NCBI GenBank assembly: GCA_937978655.1
Contig: CALJUX010000034.1
Span: forward strand, 111,440-175,439
DNA from: an uncultured Chromatiaceae bacterium
GTDB taxonomy: Bacteria > Pseudomonadota > Gammaproteobacteria > Enterobacterales > Alteromonadaceae
DNA: 64,000 nucleotides
Direction: 5' to 3'
Every line of letters starts with the position of its first letter. Within the stretch, counting starts at the first letter, position 1. Of this stretch, positions 50,076 through 57,681 are shown piece after piece. The notes under the pieces are model-generated. The model worked only from the letters and a program-made list of their open reading frames with translations, was not told the origin of the DNA and ran no database searches. A program made the translations under genes and the position numbers.

Positions 50076-50702
50076 ATGAGAAAAATTGCAATTCCAGTCA
50101 TGCTTTTATTAGGGTTGGCCGGCCAGGCTGCTGCGGTTGAAGGCAATGTCGAGGCAGGTAAAGCGAAATCAGCCACCTGTGCGGCCTGTCACGGTCCAGA
50201 TGGTAACAGCCCGACCGATATGTATCCGAAGATCGCCGGCCAGCATGCCGGTTATATCTACAAACAACTGAAAGATTTTAAACAAGGCGCAGCAACGGGC
50301 GGCAAAGAAGGCCGTAGCAACGCAGTGATGGCCGGGATGGTCGCCGCTTTATCTGATGAGGATATGAAAGACTTATCCGCATATTTTGCGTCACAGACCA
50401 TGAAATCAGGCACCACGCCGGAAGACATGGTCGAGGCTGGTCAAAAGTTGTTCCGTGCCGGTGATATGCAACGCGGTATTCCAGCTTGTATCGCCTGCCA
50501 CGGTCCACGGGGTGTAGGTCACAGTCTGGCGGGATTCCCGAAAATTTCGTTCCAGCATGCTGCTTATATCAAAACACAGCTGGAAGCCTTCCGTGCCGGC
50601 ACCCGCGCCAATGACCTGAACGGCATGATGCGCGACACAGCACACAAACTGACAGACAAAGACATTGAAGTTTTGTCAAAATACCTTGGCGGTCTGCATT
50701 AA
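50076..50702 (+). CDS. Cytochrome c4, dihaem
   Basis: 208 residues. A signal peptide (KIAIPVMLLLGLAGQAAA) is followed by two cytochrome c domains with haem sites CAACHG near residue 35 and CIACHG near residue 138, each followed by the expected Met region (MYPKIAGQHAGYIYKQL and GFPKISFQHAAYIKTQLE show the internal duplication). It shuttles electrons to terminal oxidases in the periplasm. It sits between engB and the CsrC-type RNA, a common Alteromonadales arrangement. GAGACAATTAAAC before the ATG is a weak ribosome site. Confidence 0.93.
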   Translation: MRKIAIPVMLLLGLAGQAAAVEGNVEAGKAKSATCAACHGPDGNSPTDMYPKIAGQHAGYIYKQLKDFKQGAATGGKEGRSNAVMAGMVAALSDEDMKDLSAYFASQTMKSGTTPEDMVEAGQKLFRAGDMQRGIPACIACHGPRGVGHSLAGFPKISFQHAAYIKTQLEAFRAGTRANDLNGMMRDTAHKLTDKDIEVLSKYLGGLH

Positions 50703-50720
50703 TTGCCAGCGTACTGAACA

Positions 50721-50744
50721 AACCGGAGCTTGCTCCGGTTTTTT
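50721..50744 (+). terminator. Terminator of cytochrome c4
   Basis: AACCGGAG (50721-50728) pairs with CTCCGGTT (50733-50740) around CTTG, followed by four T residues and TATT. It is 18 bases past the stop. Confidence 0.88.
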
Positions 50745-50771
50745 ATTGCCTGATGTTCACCCACTAAAATT

Positions 50772-50787
50772 TGTGAGATATCTCGCA
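50772..50787. promoter_or_regulatory. CRP-like binding site upstream of the CsrC-type RNA
   Basis: TGTGA-GATATC-TCGCA matches the CRP consensus TGTGA-N6-TCACA at 9 of 10 positions, and the flanks TT and CAAA extend the symmetry. It is centred about 180 bases before the predicted RNA start and 36 bases after the cytochrome c4 terminator. cAMP-CRP is known to repress csrC in E. coli. Confidence 0.55.
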
Positions 50788-50923
50788 CAAACAGCGTAAG
50801 AAATCCGCCTGAAACCTTGCAGATAAAGTGGGTTTGTCGTCGCAAATAACGAAGCAACCATCTGAATTAATTTGACATTAATTTTTGGTTCAGTTTTTTT
50901 CTGATTTTTTTTTAATCACAGTC

Positions 50924-50951
50924 TTGCCATTCCATGCAATCAGAGTAAATT
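50924..50951 (+). promoter_or_regulatory. Promoter of the CsrC-type RNA
   Basis: TTGCCA (50924-50929, 5 of 6 to the -35 consensus) and TAAATT (50946-50951, 4 of 6) with a 16-base spacer. The expected start is near 50959, at the base of a GTTAC/GTAAC hairpin. Confidence 0.55.
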
Positions 50952-50958
50952 AAACCCC

Positions 50959-51254
50959 GTTACTTTCAGTAACACCTCGACAAAACGGAAGTTTTGCATG
51001 GAAAGCAGTAGTGCTTTAGTTCATTTGAAATGACATCATCACTGATGTCGGCGTTTTTAACGCAAGCTCCACGGAAGATGAAAAAAGTATTAGGATGATC
51101 GCGAATAACGATATTTGCACGGAAGCGACGCAACAATATACGGAAACTGACCAGACAGGGTGTCTGCCACGGTTAGGATGACATAACTAAATTCAGTGCT
51201 GCTTGCACAACTTTTCAGACGGCGATAGCTCATTGTTATCGCCGTTTTGTTTTT
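50959..51254 (+). ncRNA. csrC: CsrB/CsrC-family CsrA-sequestering RNA
   Basis: About 296 bases with no ORF, carrying seven GGA motifs: ACGGAAG-type at 50987, 51073, 51121 and 51142, ATGGA at 51000 and AGGAT at 51093 and 51176. The first sits in a perfect hairpin loop (CAAAAC, GGAA, GTTTTG). The RNA ends with the stem CGGCGATA / TATCGCCG (51220-51244) and TTTTGTTTTT. CsrA (RsmA) binds such GGA loops and is titrated by the RNA. It lies before yihI, as csrC does in E. coli. The ends are inferred from promoter and terminator; csrC is used because of synteny, and csrB cannot be excluded. Confidence 0.88.
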
Positions 51255-51357
51255 CTGCACGACAGATTATCCGGTTCTGTTGCCAGGCGCAGATAAAGCC
51301 ATAGGCTTTCCGGCAAAATGTGGTTAAAATACGCGCCCTTTTCTACAGGTACAAACC

Positions 51358-51933
51358 ATGACACGCATCAAGAAGTCCCGCACCAGCGGCCCGATTGGCA
51401 ATCGCAACAAACCCGCAGCCGAAGCACGGCAAACGCGCGAGCGTCCGGTCGAGACCAAGAAAAAAGGTGCGGGTTTAAAATCCGGCAGCCGCAATGCACC
51501 ACAGCAGGAAAAAGCCCAGCACAGCGGCCCGGCCAACAAAGATCCGCGCCATGGCAGCAAAAAACCTATTGCCCTGCACGTGAACGAAGCAGAACAGCAG
51601 CTGTTGCAACAAGCTGTGGATTTCAAACCTAAAGCCCAACTGGCGAAGGTCAAAGTCGCAGCGATGCCGCCGGAGCAGGAACTGGCTGAACTGGAACAAG
51701 ACGAAAAACTGTTAGATTTGGTTGAGCGCGTCGAAAACGGTGAGATCCTGAGCGGAAAAGACGCCAAGTATTTTAATGCCAAAACCGCACGCCACGCAGA
51801 ATTGCTGACCTTGCTCGGTCTGGACGAAGACGATGACGATGAAGTCGACGCAGACGAAACGCCCGAAGAGGATGCGGATCCAATGGCACAGCTGGAGCGT
51901 ACTGACTGGCGTAAAGATTTACTGGGTGAGTAA
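51358..51933 (+). CDS. yihI: Der GTPase-activating protein YihI
   Basis: 191 residues. The N-terminal half is basic and disordered (MTRIKKSRTSGPIGNRNKPA, KKGAGLKSGSRNA), the middle holds the conserved helix pair (EQELAELEQDEKLLDLVERV, GEILSGKDAKYFNAK), and the C-terminus is very acidic (DEDDDDEVDADETPEEDADP). This is YihI, which stimulates the GTPase Der (EngA) in ribosome assembly. It follows the CsrC-type RNA by about 100 bases, and DUF2489 starts 5 bases after it, so the two form an operon. Confidence 0.92.
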   Translation: MTRIKKSRTSGPIGNRNKPAAEARQTRERPVETKKKGAGLKSGSRNAPQQEKAQHSGPANKDPRHGSKKPIALHVNEAEQQLLQQAVDFKPKAQLAKVKVAAMPPEQELAELEQDEKLLDLVERVENGEILSGKDAKYFNAKTARHAELLTLLGLDEDDDDEVDADETPEEDADPMAQLERTDWRKDLLGE

Positions 51934-51938
51934 CGGCA

Positions 51939-52409
51939 ATGACTATGTGGTGGGGAATGCTGGGTCTGGGTGTGGTGATTATCGCCACCCTGGCGTTTTA
52001 TCTTGGCCGGCTGTTATCACAGCTGCAAAAGCAAAAAGTACAGCAACAACAGGCATTGGCAACGCAGCAGCGTAAGCAGGCCGAACACCAGCAGTATCTG
52101 CTCGACAGCATCCTGCTGATTGGCCAGGCTACGTTAGAAGAACAGTGTGAGTTGTCTGAGGCCAGCCTGCGTATCTGGGTCTTGCTGGAAAACCTGCAGC
52201 CAGAACTGGCACAGGCCTGTCGTTTTCCCGGGCTGTTTGCCATGTATGACTGTGTGAAAGCCATGCCAACACACGAAGCGCGTAAAGAGCTGGAGAAAAA
52301 AGAGTTACGCCGGCTCGATCACATCCGCCAGCAAAGTGAGATCCAACTGGCGACTGCGATTAAACAGGATATCCGCCAGCTGTTGGACCTACTGAAACCT
52401 GTGCATTAA
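51939..52409 (+). CDS. DUF2489 family membrane protein
   Basis: 156 residues. One N-terminal membrane helix (MWWGMLGLGVVIIATLAFYL) is followed by a Gln-rich coiled coil (LLSQLQKQKVQQQQALATQQ) and a conserved C-terminal helical part with CRFPGLFAMYDCVKAMPTHE. The function of the family is unknown. It is regularly found next to yihI and upstream of hemN in gammaproteobacteria. GGGTGAG lies 10 bases upstream, within the end of yihI. It closes the operon at a strong terminator. Confidence 0.88.
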   Translation: MTMWWGMLGLGVVIIATLAFYLGRLLSQLQKQKVQQQQALATQQRKQAEHQQYLLDSILLIGQATLEEQCELSEASLRIWVLLENLQPELAQACRFPGLFAMYDCVKAMPTHEARKELEKKELRRLDHIRQQSEIQLATAIKQDIRQLLDLLKPVH

Positions 52410-52414
52410 ATTGA

Positions 52415-52440
52415 AAAAAGCCGCGAAATTGCGGCTTTTT
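52415..52440. terminator. Bidirectional terminator after DUF2489
   Basis: AAAAAGCCGC (52415-52424) pairs with GCGGCTTTTT (52431-52440) around GAAATT. T-runs exist on both strands, so it serves DUF2489 and possibly the convergent amidohydrolase gene ending at 52502. Confidence 0.88.
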
Positions 52441-52501
52441 TTATAGCGCTTACCCGTCCTAAATAGTGGTGGCACTTATTTCAGGATTAGTCATCAGAAC
52501 A

Positions 52502-53782
52502 TTACTTTTTATAAACCTGACCGGCTTTCATCACAAAACTCACTTTGCCCATCAGCGTAATGTCCTGTAACGGATCACCCGGCACGGCAATAATATCGGC
52601 GATTTTACCGGCCTTCAGACTGCCAAGGCTTTGTTCCATCTGCAGTAACTTCGCCGCTTCAATAGTGGCACTTAACAGCGCCTGATGCGCCGGCATGCCG
52701 CCTTCGGTCATATAAACAAATTCACGCCAGTTATCACCGTGCATACCCACGCCGGCATCTGTGCCAAAGGCAATTTTCACCCCGGCTTTTTGCGCCTTGG
52801 TAAAAGTGGCCTGAATTAAAGGACCGATAGTCGCGGCTTTAAAACGCACCATTTCCGGGAAATAGCCTGGTTCCTTCGCTTTTTCAGCGACGAACTTGCC
52901 GGCGCTGATCGTTGGCACAAAATAAGTGCCATGTTGTTTCATCAGCTTGATGGTGTTGTCGTCCATAAAAGTACCATGCTCAATCGAGCTGACGCCGGCC
53001 TTGATCGCCCGCTCCATGCCGGCTTTGCCGTGTGCATGTACCGCGACAGTGAAGCCATAATCTTTGGCGGTGCTGACAATCGCCGCCAGCTCTTCGTCGG
53101 TAAACTGCGCGTTCATGCCACTTTTCGCCACACTGAGCACACCACCGGTCGCAGTAATTTTAATGAGGTCGGCACCTTCTTTATAACGCTGGCGCACCGC
53201 CTTGCGCGCATCATCCGCGCCGTTGATCACCCCGTCATCCGGGCCCGGATCACCCATGCGCAGATAGGACACGCCGTTGGTCGGATCGGCATGACCGCCT
53301 GTCGTGGCAATAGATTTTCCCGCCGTAAAAATCCGCGGGCCTTTGACGTAACCGGCATTAATCGCTTTGCGCAGCGCAGTACTAATCAAATGGCTGTCGC
53401 CCAGTTCACGCACCGTGGTAAAGCCGGCCATCAGCGTTTTTTCGGCATAAGTCGCGCCGCGTAATGCCACGTCGGCTTCATTCATGCTAAATCCTTCGCT
53501 ATAGGATGCCGGACTGCTTTGGTAAGAGAAATGCGTATGCATATCCATCAACCCCGGCAGAACTGTCTGGCCCGACAAATCAATCAACACATCGCCGGCT
53601 GCCGGCTGACGAAAACCGTTTTCAATGGCTTTGATCTGATCATTTTCGATCACCAGCGTTTGTTTTTGCAGAATTTGTTCGCCTTCAGCGGTGATCAGGC
53701 TACCGGCGTGGATCAAGGTTGCCGCCTGGCCCGTCAGCGGTAACAGACCGGCCAGCAGCATTGCAGTGGTTATTTTGTTCAT
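52502..53782 (-). CDS. Exported amidohydrolase, Xaa-Pro dipeptidase/imidazolonepropionase-like
   Basis: 426 residues with a signal peptide (NKITTAMLLAGLLPLTGQAA). Amidohydrolase metal ligands are all in place: HxH in MDMHTHFSY near residue 80, the carboxylated Lys in LIKITATGG near 205, His in VAVHAHG and SIEHGTF, and Asp in FGTDAGVGMHG near 345. This set fits the binuclear zinc carboxypeptidase-like subgroup that cleaves Xaa-Pro or related dipeptides in the periplasm. GGGAAC lies before the ATG. It separates the yihI unit from hemN. Confidence 0.87.
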   Translation of the reverse strand: MNKITTAMLLAGLLPLTGQAATLIHAGSLITAEGEQILQKQTLVIENDQIKAIENGFRQPAAGDVLIDLSGQTVLPGLMDMHTHFSYQSSPASYSEGFSMNEADVALRGATYAEKTLMAGFTTVRELGDSHLISTALRKAINAGYVKGPRIFTAGKSIATTGGHADPTNGVSYLRMGDPGPDDGVINGADDARKAVRQRYKEGADLIKITATGGVLSVAKSGMNAQFTDEELAAIVSTAKDYGFTVAVHAHGKAGMERAIKAGVSSIEHGTFMDDNTIKLMKQHGTYFVPTISAGKFVAEKAKEPGYFPEMVRFKAATIGPLIQATFTKAQKAGVKIAFGTDAGVGMHGDNWREFVYMTEGGMPAHQALLSATIEAAKLLQMEQSLGSLKAGKIADIIAVPGDPLQDITLMGKVSFVMKAGQVYKK

Positions 53783-53820
53783 TATTGTTCCCGGGTTATT
53801 GAGTGTGAAAGTCCAATCTG

Positions 53821-53834
53821 TTGTGTTGGATCAA
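53821..53834. promoter_or_regulatory. FNR/Anr-like box of hemN
   Basis: TTGTG-TTGG-ATCAA matches the FNR consensus TTGAT-N4-ATCAA at 8 of 10 positions. It is centred at 53827.5. The predicted -10 TATACT at 53856-53861 sets the start near 53868, so the box is centred at about -40.5, the position for direct activation. Confidence 0.6.
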
Positions 53835-53855
53835 TATGCACTTCAACACAGTCTT

Positions 53856-53861
53856 TATACT
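53856..53861 (+). promoter_or_regulatory. -10 element of hemN
   Basis: TATACT lies 29 bases before the hemN ATG, giving a leader of about 23 bases. No good -35 is seen, as expected for an activator-dependent promoter with the FNR-like box at that position. Confidence 0.5.
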
Positions 53862-53890
53862 GGCGCCATTTCCCCTGTAGCAGATGCGAT

Positions 53891-55252
53891 ATGATGACGA
53901 CATTCCGGGACGAAGCCCTGATTAAAAAATATAATGTCAAAGGCCCGCGTTATACCTCTTATCCAACTGCATTGCTGCTGCGCAGTGGCTTTGCCCCGGA
54001 CAAAGCGCTGCAAGCGTTACAGCACACTGGACCGGCGCTGAGTCTGTACCTGCATGTGCCATTTTGTCGTGAGCTTTGTTACTACTGTGGCTGTAATAAA
54101 GTGATTAGCCGCGATCAAACTAAGGCTGACCGCTACCTGGACGCGCTCGCGACCGAAATGGCGTTGTATCAGCCCGCTTGTGCAGGCAAACAGGTCCATC
54201 AGCTGCACTTTGGTGGCGGTACGCCAACTTATCTGGATGAACCGCAGCTGCGCCGTTTAATGCAGCTGCTGCGCCAGCATTTTCAGTTTCTGCCGGACGC
54301 CGAACTCAGTATCGAAATTGATCCACGCAGCTGCGACGTGGAAAAACTGGCGTTGTTGCGGGAACTGGGCTTCAGCCGGGTCAGTTTTGGCGTGCAGGAT
54401 TTTGATCTGCAAGTTCAACAAAGCATCAACCGCATTCAGCCATACAGCATGGTTGAAACGCTGGTGCAAGCCGCGCGGGCGCTGCAATTTACTTCAATTA
54501 ACCTGGACCTGGTGTACGGTTTGCCGTATCAGGCCGCACAGAGTTTTGCGCAAACGCTGGCACAGGTCATCACGCTGGACCCGGATCGTATCTCGTTATT
54601 CAGCTATGCCCATTTGCCCGAACGTTTTGCCGCCCAGCGCAAAATTCCCGATGCCGCCTTGCCAGGTGCAACCGAGAAACTCGGTTTGCTGGCGCTGGCG
54701 ATGGACAGCCTGCAGCAGGCCGGTTTTGTCGCCATCGGCATGGACCATTTCGCCAAAACCACAGATCCGCTGACCAAAGCGCAGCAGGCACATCAGCTGA
54801 CGCGTAACTTCCAGGGCTACAGTGTGGATGCCTGCGATACGTTGCTGGGCCTTGGCGTGTCGGCCATCAGCCAGGTCGGCAATTTGATCTGGCAGCAGCA
54901 CAAAGAACTGAAAGATTATTATCAGGCACTGGAACAGCGGCACAGCCTCGCCATAGACAAAGGCCTGACGTTAAGCCGCGACGACCAAATCCGTGCCGAT
55001 CTGATCGCCCGCATCATGTGCAATTTTGTGTTGGATACCAAAGCGCTGGCCCAGCAATGGCAAATCGATTTCAACGACTATTTCGCCACAGCGCTGACAC
55101 AGCTGACCCCTTGTTTTGACGATGATTTAGTGCGCTGGCAGGACAATTTGCTGCAAGTGACCGAACGCGGCCGGCCTTGGGTGCGGATTATTGCCGCGGC
55201 CTTTGATGCTTATCTGTTGGCTCAGCAACACAGTTATTCCAAAGTGATTTAA
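53891..55252 (+). CDS. hemN: Oxygen-independent coproporphyrinogen III oxidase HemN
   Basis: 453 residues. The radical-SAM cluster motif is CRELCYYC (Cys59, Cys63, Cys66), preceded by LSLYLHVPF and followed by CGCNK, where the fourth Cys is typical of HemN. GGGTPTYL and the IEIDPRSCD segment, and GLGVSAISQVGN later, support HemN over the HemW relatives. It decarboxylates coproporphyrinogen III to protoporphyrinogen IX without oxygen. The Met-Met start has little Shine-Dalgarno support. A promoter with an FNR-like box lies just upstream. The gene is followed by convergent DUF1285. Confidence 0.95.
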   Translation: MMTTFRDEALIKKYNVKGPRYTSYPTALLLRSGFAPDKALQALQHTGPALSLYLHVPFCRELCYYCGCNKVISRDQTKADRYLDALATEMALYQPACAGKQVHQLHFGGGTPTYLDEPQLRRLMQLLRQHFQFLPDAELSIEIDPRSCDVEKLALLRELGFSRVSFGVQDFDLQVQQSINRIQPYSMVETLVQAARALQFTSINLDLVYGLPYQAAQSFAQTLAQVITLDPDRISLFSYAHLPERFAAQRKIPDAALPGATEKLGLLALAMDSLQQAGFVAIGMDHFAKTTDPLTKAQQAHQLTRNFQGYSVDACDTLLGLGVSAISQVGNLIWQQHKELKDYYQALEQRHSLAIDKGLTLSRDDQIRADLIARIMCNFVLDTKALAQQWQIDFNDYFATALTQLTPCFDDDLVRWQDNLLQVTERGRPWVRIIAAAFDAYLLAQQHSYSKVI

Positions 55253-55279
55253 CGCCGAAAGCGCCTGCAACGGCGCTGT

Positions 55280-55807
55280 TCAGCCCAACCGGAACTGATA
55301 ATCCCCGCTGTGCAGCACATAATGGCAGCCGTCGTGCTGTGGCTGCGCTTGTGTCTGTTCCGCCAGCTGGTAATACAAAGTGCGGCTGAATTTGGCCCGC
55401 AAACCACGACCGAGCTGCAGGTAAGGCAACAACTGCCCACTGCCGGCTTCCGCTTCCAGCAACACCGGATAGTCCGGCCCCGCCACAAAGCGCTGTTGCA
55501 GATTCGTGGTCAGCTGCAGCCGGCCATCCGCCAGCCATTCGGCCGCCACCAGCACAAATGGCGCGTCGTCGACGCTGATTTGCACCTGTTCGGCCGGTGT
55601 AGTTAACAGATACCGGCCATCCACCTGACTTAACACGGCGGCAAATAACCGGACCAGCGCGGGTCTTGTGATCGGGCTGTCCTGAAAATACCAGCAGCCG
55701 TCGCGATCGATGCGGATCGGCACCGCGCCGCAAAAAGGCGGCTGCCATTGTTCCAGCGGGTACGCCGTCAGGTCACCCAGCTGTTGTTGTAATCTAAACA
55801 GGTCCAT
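55280..55807 (-). CDS. DUF1285 family protein
   Basis: 175 residues. The sequence has the family pattern PFCGAVPIRIDRDGCWYFQDSPITRPALVRLFAAVL near residues 25-60 and the DAPFVLVA and GHYVLHSGDYQFRLG-like end. No signal peptide or membrane segment is present, so it is cytoplasmic. The family has a known fold but no assigned role. The start ATG at 55807 is directly preceded by GTG; either could be used. It is convergent with hemN, with 27 bases between stops, and divergent from the MscS channel gene. Confidence 0.85.
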   Translation of the reverse strand: MDLFRLQQQLGDLTAYPLEQWQPPFCGAVPIRIDRDGCWYFQDSPITRPALVRLFAAVLSQVDGRYLLTTPAEQVQISVDDAPFVLVAAEWLADGRLQLTTNLQQRFVAGPDYPVLLEAEAGSGQLLPYLQLGRGLRAKFSRTLYYQLAEQTQAQPQHDGCHYVLHSGDYQFRLG

Positions 55808-55900
55808 CACCGCCCAACCAAATTGCGTCAGCCAAAGCCGGATAATGATGTTAGCATATCAACGAACCCATTCATCACAGCCCCCTTTGAGGAAGCCGTT

Positions 55901-56749
55901 ATGCAACAAGAAGTGCAGGTGATTGAGCAGAGTTTAACTTTTCTGCAGAAAAACCAAGGTTTAATCCTCAGCTTCAGCCTGAAGCTGCTGGTTGCCGTCA
56001 TCATTTTTTATATCGGCCGCTGGGTCGCGCTGGGCGTATCACGTCTTGTCGGCAAGGCTTTGCTGCTGCGCCACGTGGACCGGGCAGTGGTGTCGTTTTT
56101 GTCCAGCATTGTCTACGCGGCGGTCTTAATCGCCTTTACCCTGATTGCGTTGTCACATCTGGGGATCCAGACCGCGTCTTTCCTCGCGATACTCGGTGCC
56201 GCCGGCCTTGCAGTGGCACTGGCTTTACAAGGCTCTTTATCAAATTTCGCATCTGGTGTGCTGATCATCATATTCCGGCCGTTTAAGTCTGGTGATTTGG
56301 TCGAAGTGGCCGGGATCAGCGGCGTGGTGGAACGGATAGACATTTTTCAGACGATTTTTAAAACCGGCGACAACAAAAAAATTATTGTGCCGAATTCGCA
56401 GATCACCGGTGGCGCCATTGTGAATTATTCCGCCGAGAAACGCCGCCGTATCGATTTAACCATTGGCATCAGTTACGACTCGGATTTGCGTCTGGCCAAA
56501 CAAATTCTGCACGACATTCTGCAGGCCGACAGCCGGGTGCTGCAAGATCCGGCGCCGGTCATCGCCGTGGGTGCGCTGGCGGATTCTTCCGTGCAGCTGA
56601 TTGTGCGCCCCTGGGTAGACGCCGCTGATTATTGGGCGGTGTATTGGGATGCACTGGAGCAGGTCAAATTGCAGTTTGATGCCGCCGGTATCGAAATCCC
56701 GTTTCCACAAATGTCTCTTCACATGAAACCTCACAAGGATGAAGCATGA
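55901..56749 (+). CDS. mscS: Small-conductance mechanosensitive channel, MscS type
   Basis: 282 residues, close to E. coli MscS (286). Three membrane helices are visible, the third being GLAVALALQGSLSNFASGVL, the pore-lining Gly/Ala-rich TM3, followed by the FRPFKSGDLVEVAGISGVVERI beta domain and the PNSQITGGAIVNYSAEKRRR stretch. It opens under membrane tension on osmotic down-shock. The start at 55901 has GAGGA 8 bases upstream; the frame extends back 26 codons without any feature. Its stop overlaps the next ATG (ATGA at 56746-56749). Confidence 0.92.
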   Translation: MQQEVQVIEQSLTFLQKNQGLILSFSLKLLVAVIIFYIGRWVALGVSRLVGKALLLRHVDRAVVSFLSSIVYAAVLIAFTLIALSHLGIQTASFLAILGAAGLAVALALQGSLSNFASGVLIIIFRPFKSGDLVEVAGISGVVERIDIFQTIFKTGDNKKIIVPNSQITGGAIVNYSAEKRRRIDLTIGISYDSDLRLAKQILHDILQADSRVLQDPAPVIAVGALADSSVQLIVRPWVDAADYWAVYWDALEQVKLQFDAAGIEIPFPQMSLHMKPHKDEA

Positions 56750-57486
56750 AATATCCGATGATGCTGGCCGCACTGGCCGCCACCACGCTGTCTGTGCAGG
56801 CAGCAGATGCACCGAAGCTGGGCTGGAACACTTCAGCTGAACTCGGCGCAATCACCACCTCCGGCAACACCAAGGGCACCTCAGTGACCGGTAAAATCGA
56901 TGCCAAACAAGAGCTGGTGCAGTGGAGCAATGAATATGTGCTCAGTGCTTATTTTAAAGAAGATGAAAAAACGGACGCCAGTGGCAATCGCTTCAGCGAA
57001 AAATCAGCAGAACGTTATTTTGCTTCCGGCAAAGCCGGTTACAAACTGGATACTGACCATGCCACCCTGTTTATCTTCGGCTCGCATACCGAAGATGACT
57101 TTGGCGCCTACACCCAATACAGCCTGATCTCTGCAGGTTACGGCGACCGGCTGTATCAGGGCGACGGGATCAGCATCGACGCCGAAATCGGTCCGGGTTA
57201 TTACCGTGGGAAAACTGCCGCTGACATCAGCGAAAATGGCGCGCTGGTGCGCACCGCAGGCAGTCTGGACTGGGTGATTTCCGACAGCGCGACGTTCCGC
57301 CAGCAACTGAGTCTGGAAGCCAGCTCCGACAATAAAAGAACCCAGTCGGAAACCTCGGTCAGTGCCCGTATCAATGGCAGCATGCAGATGAAAGCTGCTT
57401 TTACCGTGCAGCACGACTCCGAAGTGCCTGCAGGGAAAAAGAATACCGACACCCAGACATCGCTGACGCTGGTGTATTCGTTCTGA
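56746..57486 (+). CDS. DUF481 family outer-membrane protein (YdiY-like)
   Basis: 246 residues with a signal peptide (MMLAALAATTLSVQAADA). The mature protein begins LGWNTSAELGAITTSGNTKG, the conserved opening of the DUF481 (salt-induced outer-membrane protein) family, and continues as antiparallel strands ending TSLTLVYSF with terminal Phe. ATGA overlap with mscS shows co-translation, which suggests a shared role in osmotic response. After the stop, a G/C-rich hairpin (57511-57534, loop AGCA) without U-tract may mark the end of the unit. Confidence 0.87.
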   Translation: MKYPMMLAALAATTLSVQAADAPKLGWNTSAELGAITTSGNTKGTSVTGKIDAKQELVQWSNEYVLSAYFKEDEKTDASGNRFSEKSAERYFASGKAGYKLDTDHATLFIFGSHTEDDFGAYTQYSLISAGYGDRLYQGDGISIDAEIGPGYYRGKTAADISENGALVRTAGSLDWVISDSATFRQQLSLEASSDNKRTQSETSVSARINGSMQMKAAFTVQHDSEVPAGKKNTDTQTSLTLVYSF

Positions 57487-57681
57487 TTGACACCTCCGAC
57501 CGCCCTGCCACCGGGCCCGCAGCAGCGGGTCCGGCTTGTCCCTGATTTGCTCAACTTCCGGCTTCGGCTATGCTTGTCTGATACACCTTATGATCCTTTC
57601 CAAACATTCGCTTTGGCATCAAGGCTTTCGCTTAGCGCTGACCAGGCCCGGCATAAGCTGATCTGACAGGGAAGACAACTG

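Noticed and set aside
50791..50820. Possible GacA/UvrY box (CGTAAG half) before the CsrC-type RNA
   Set aside because: The second half CTTACA is missing at the right distance.
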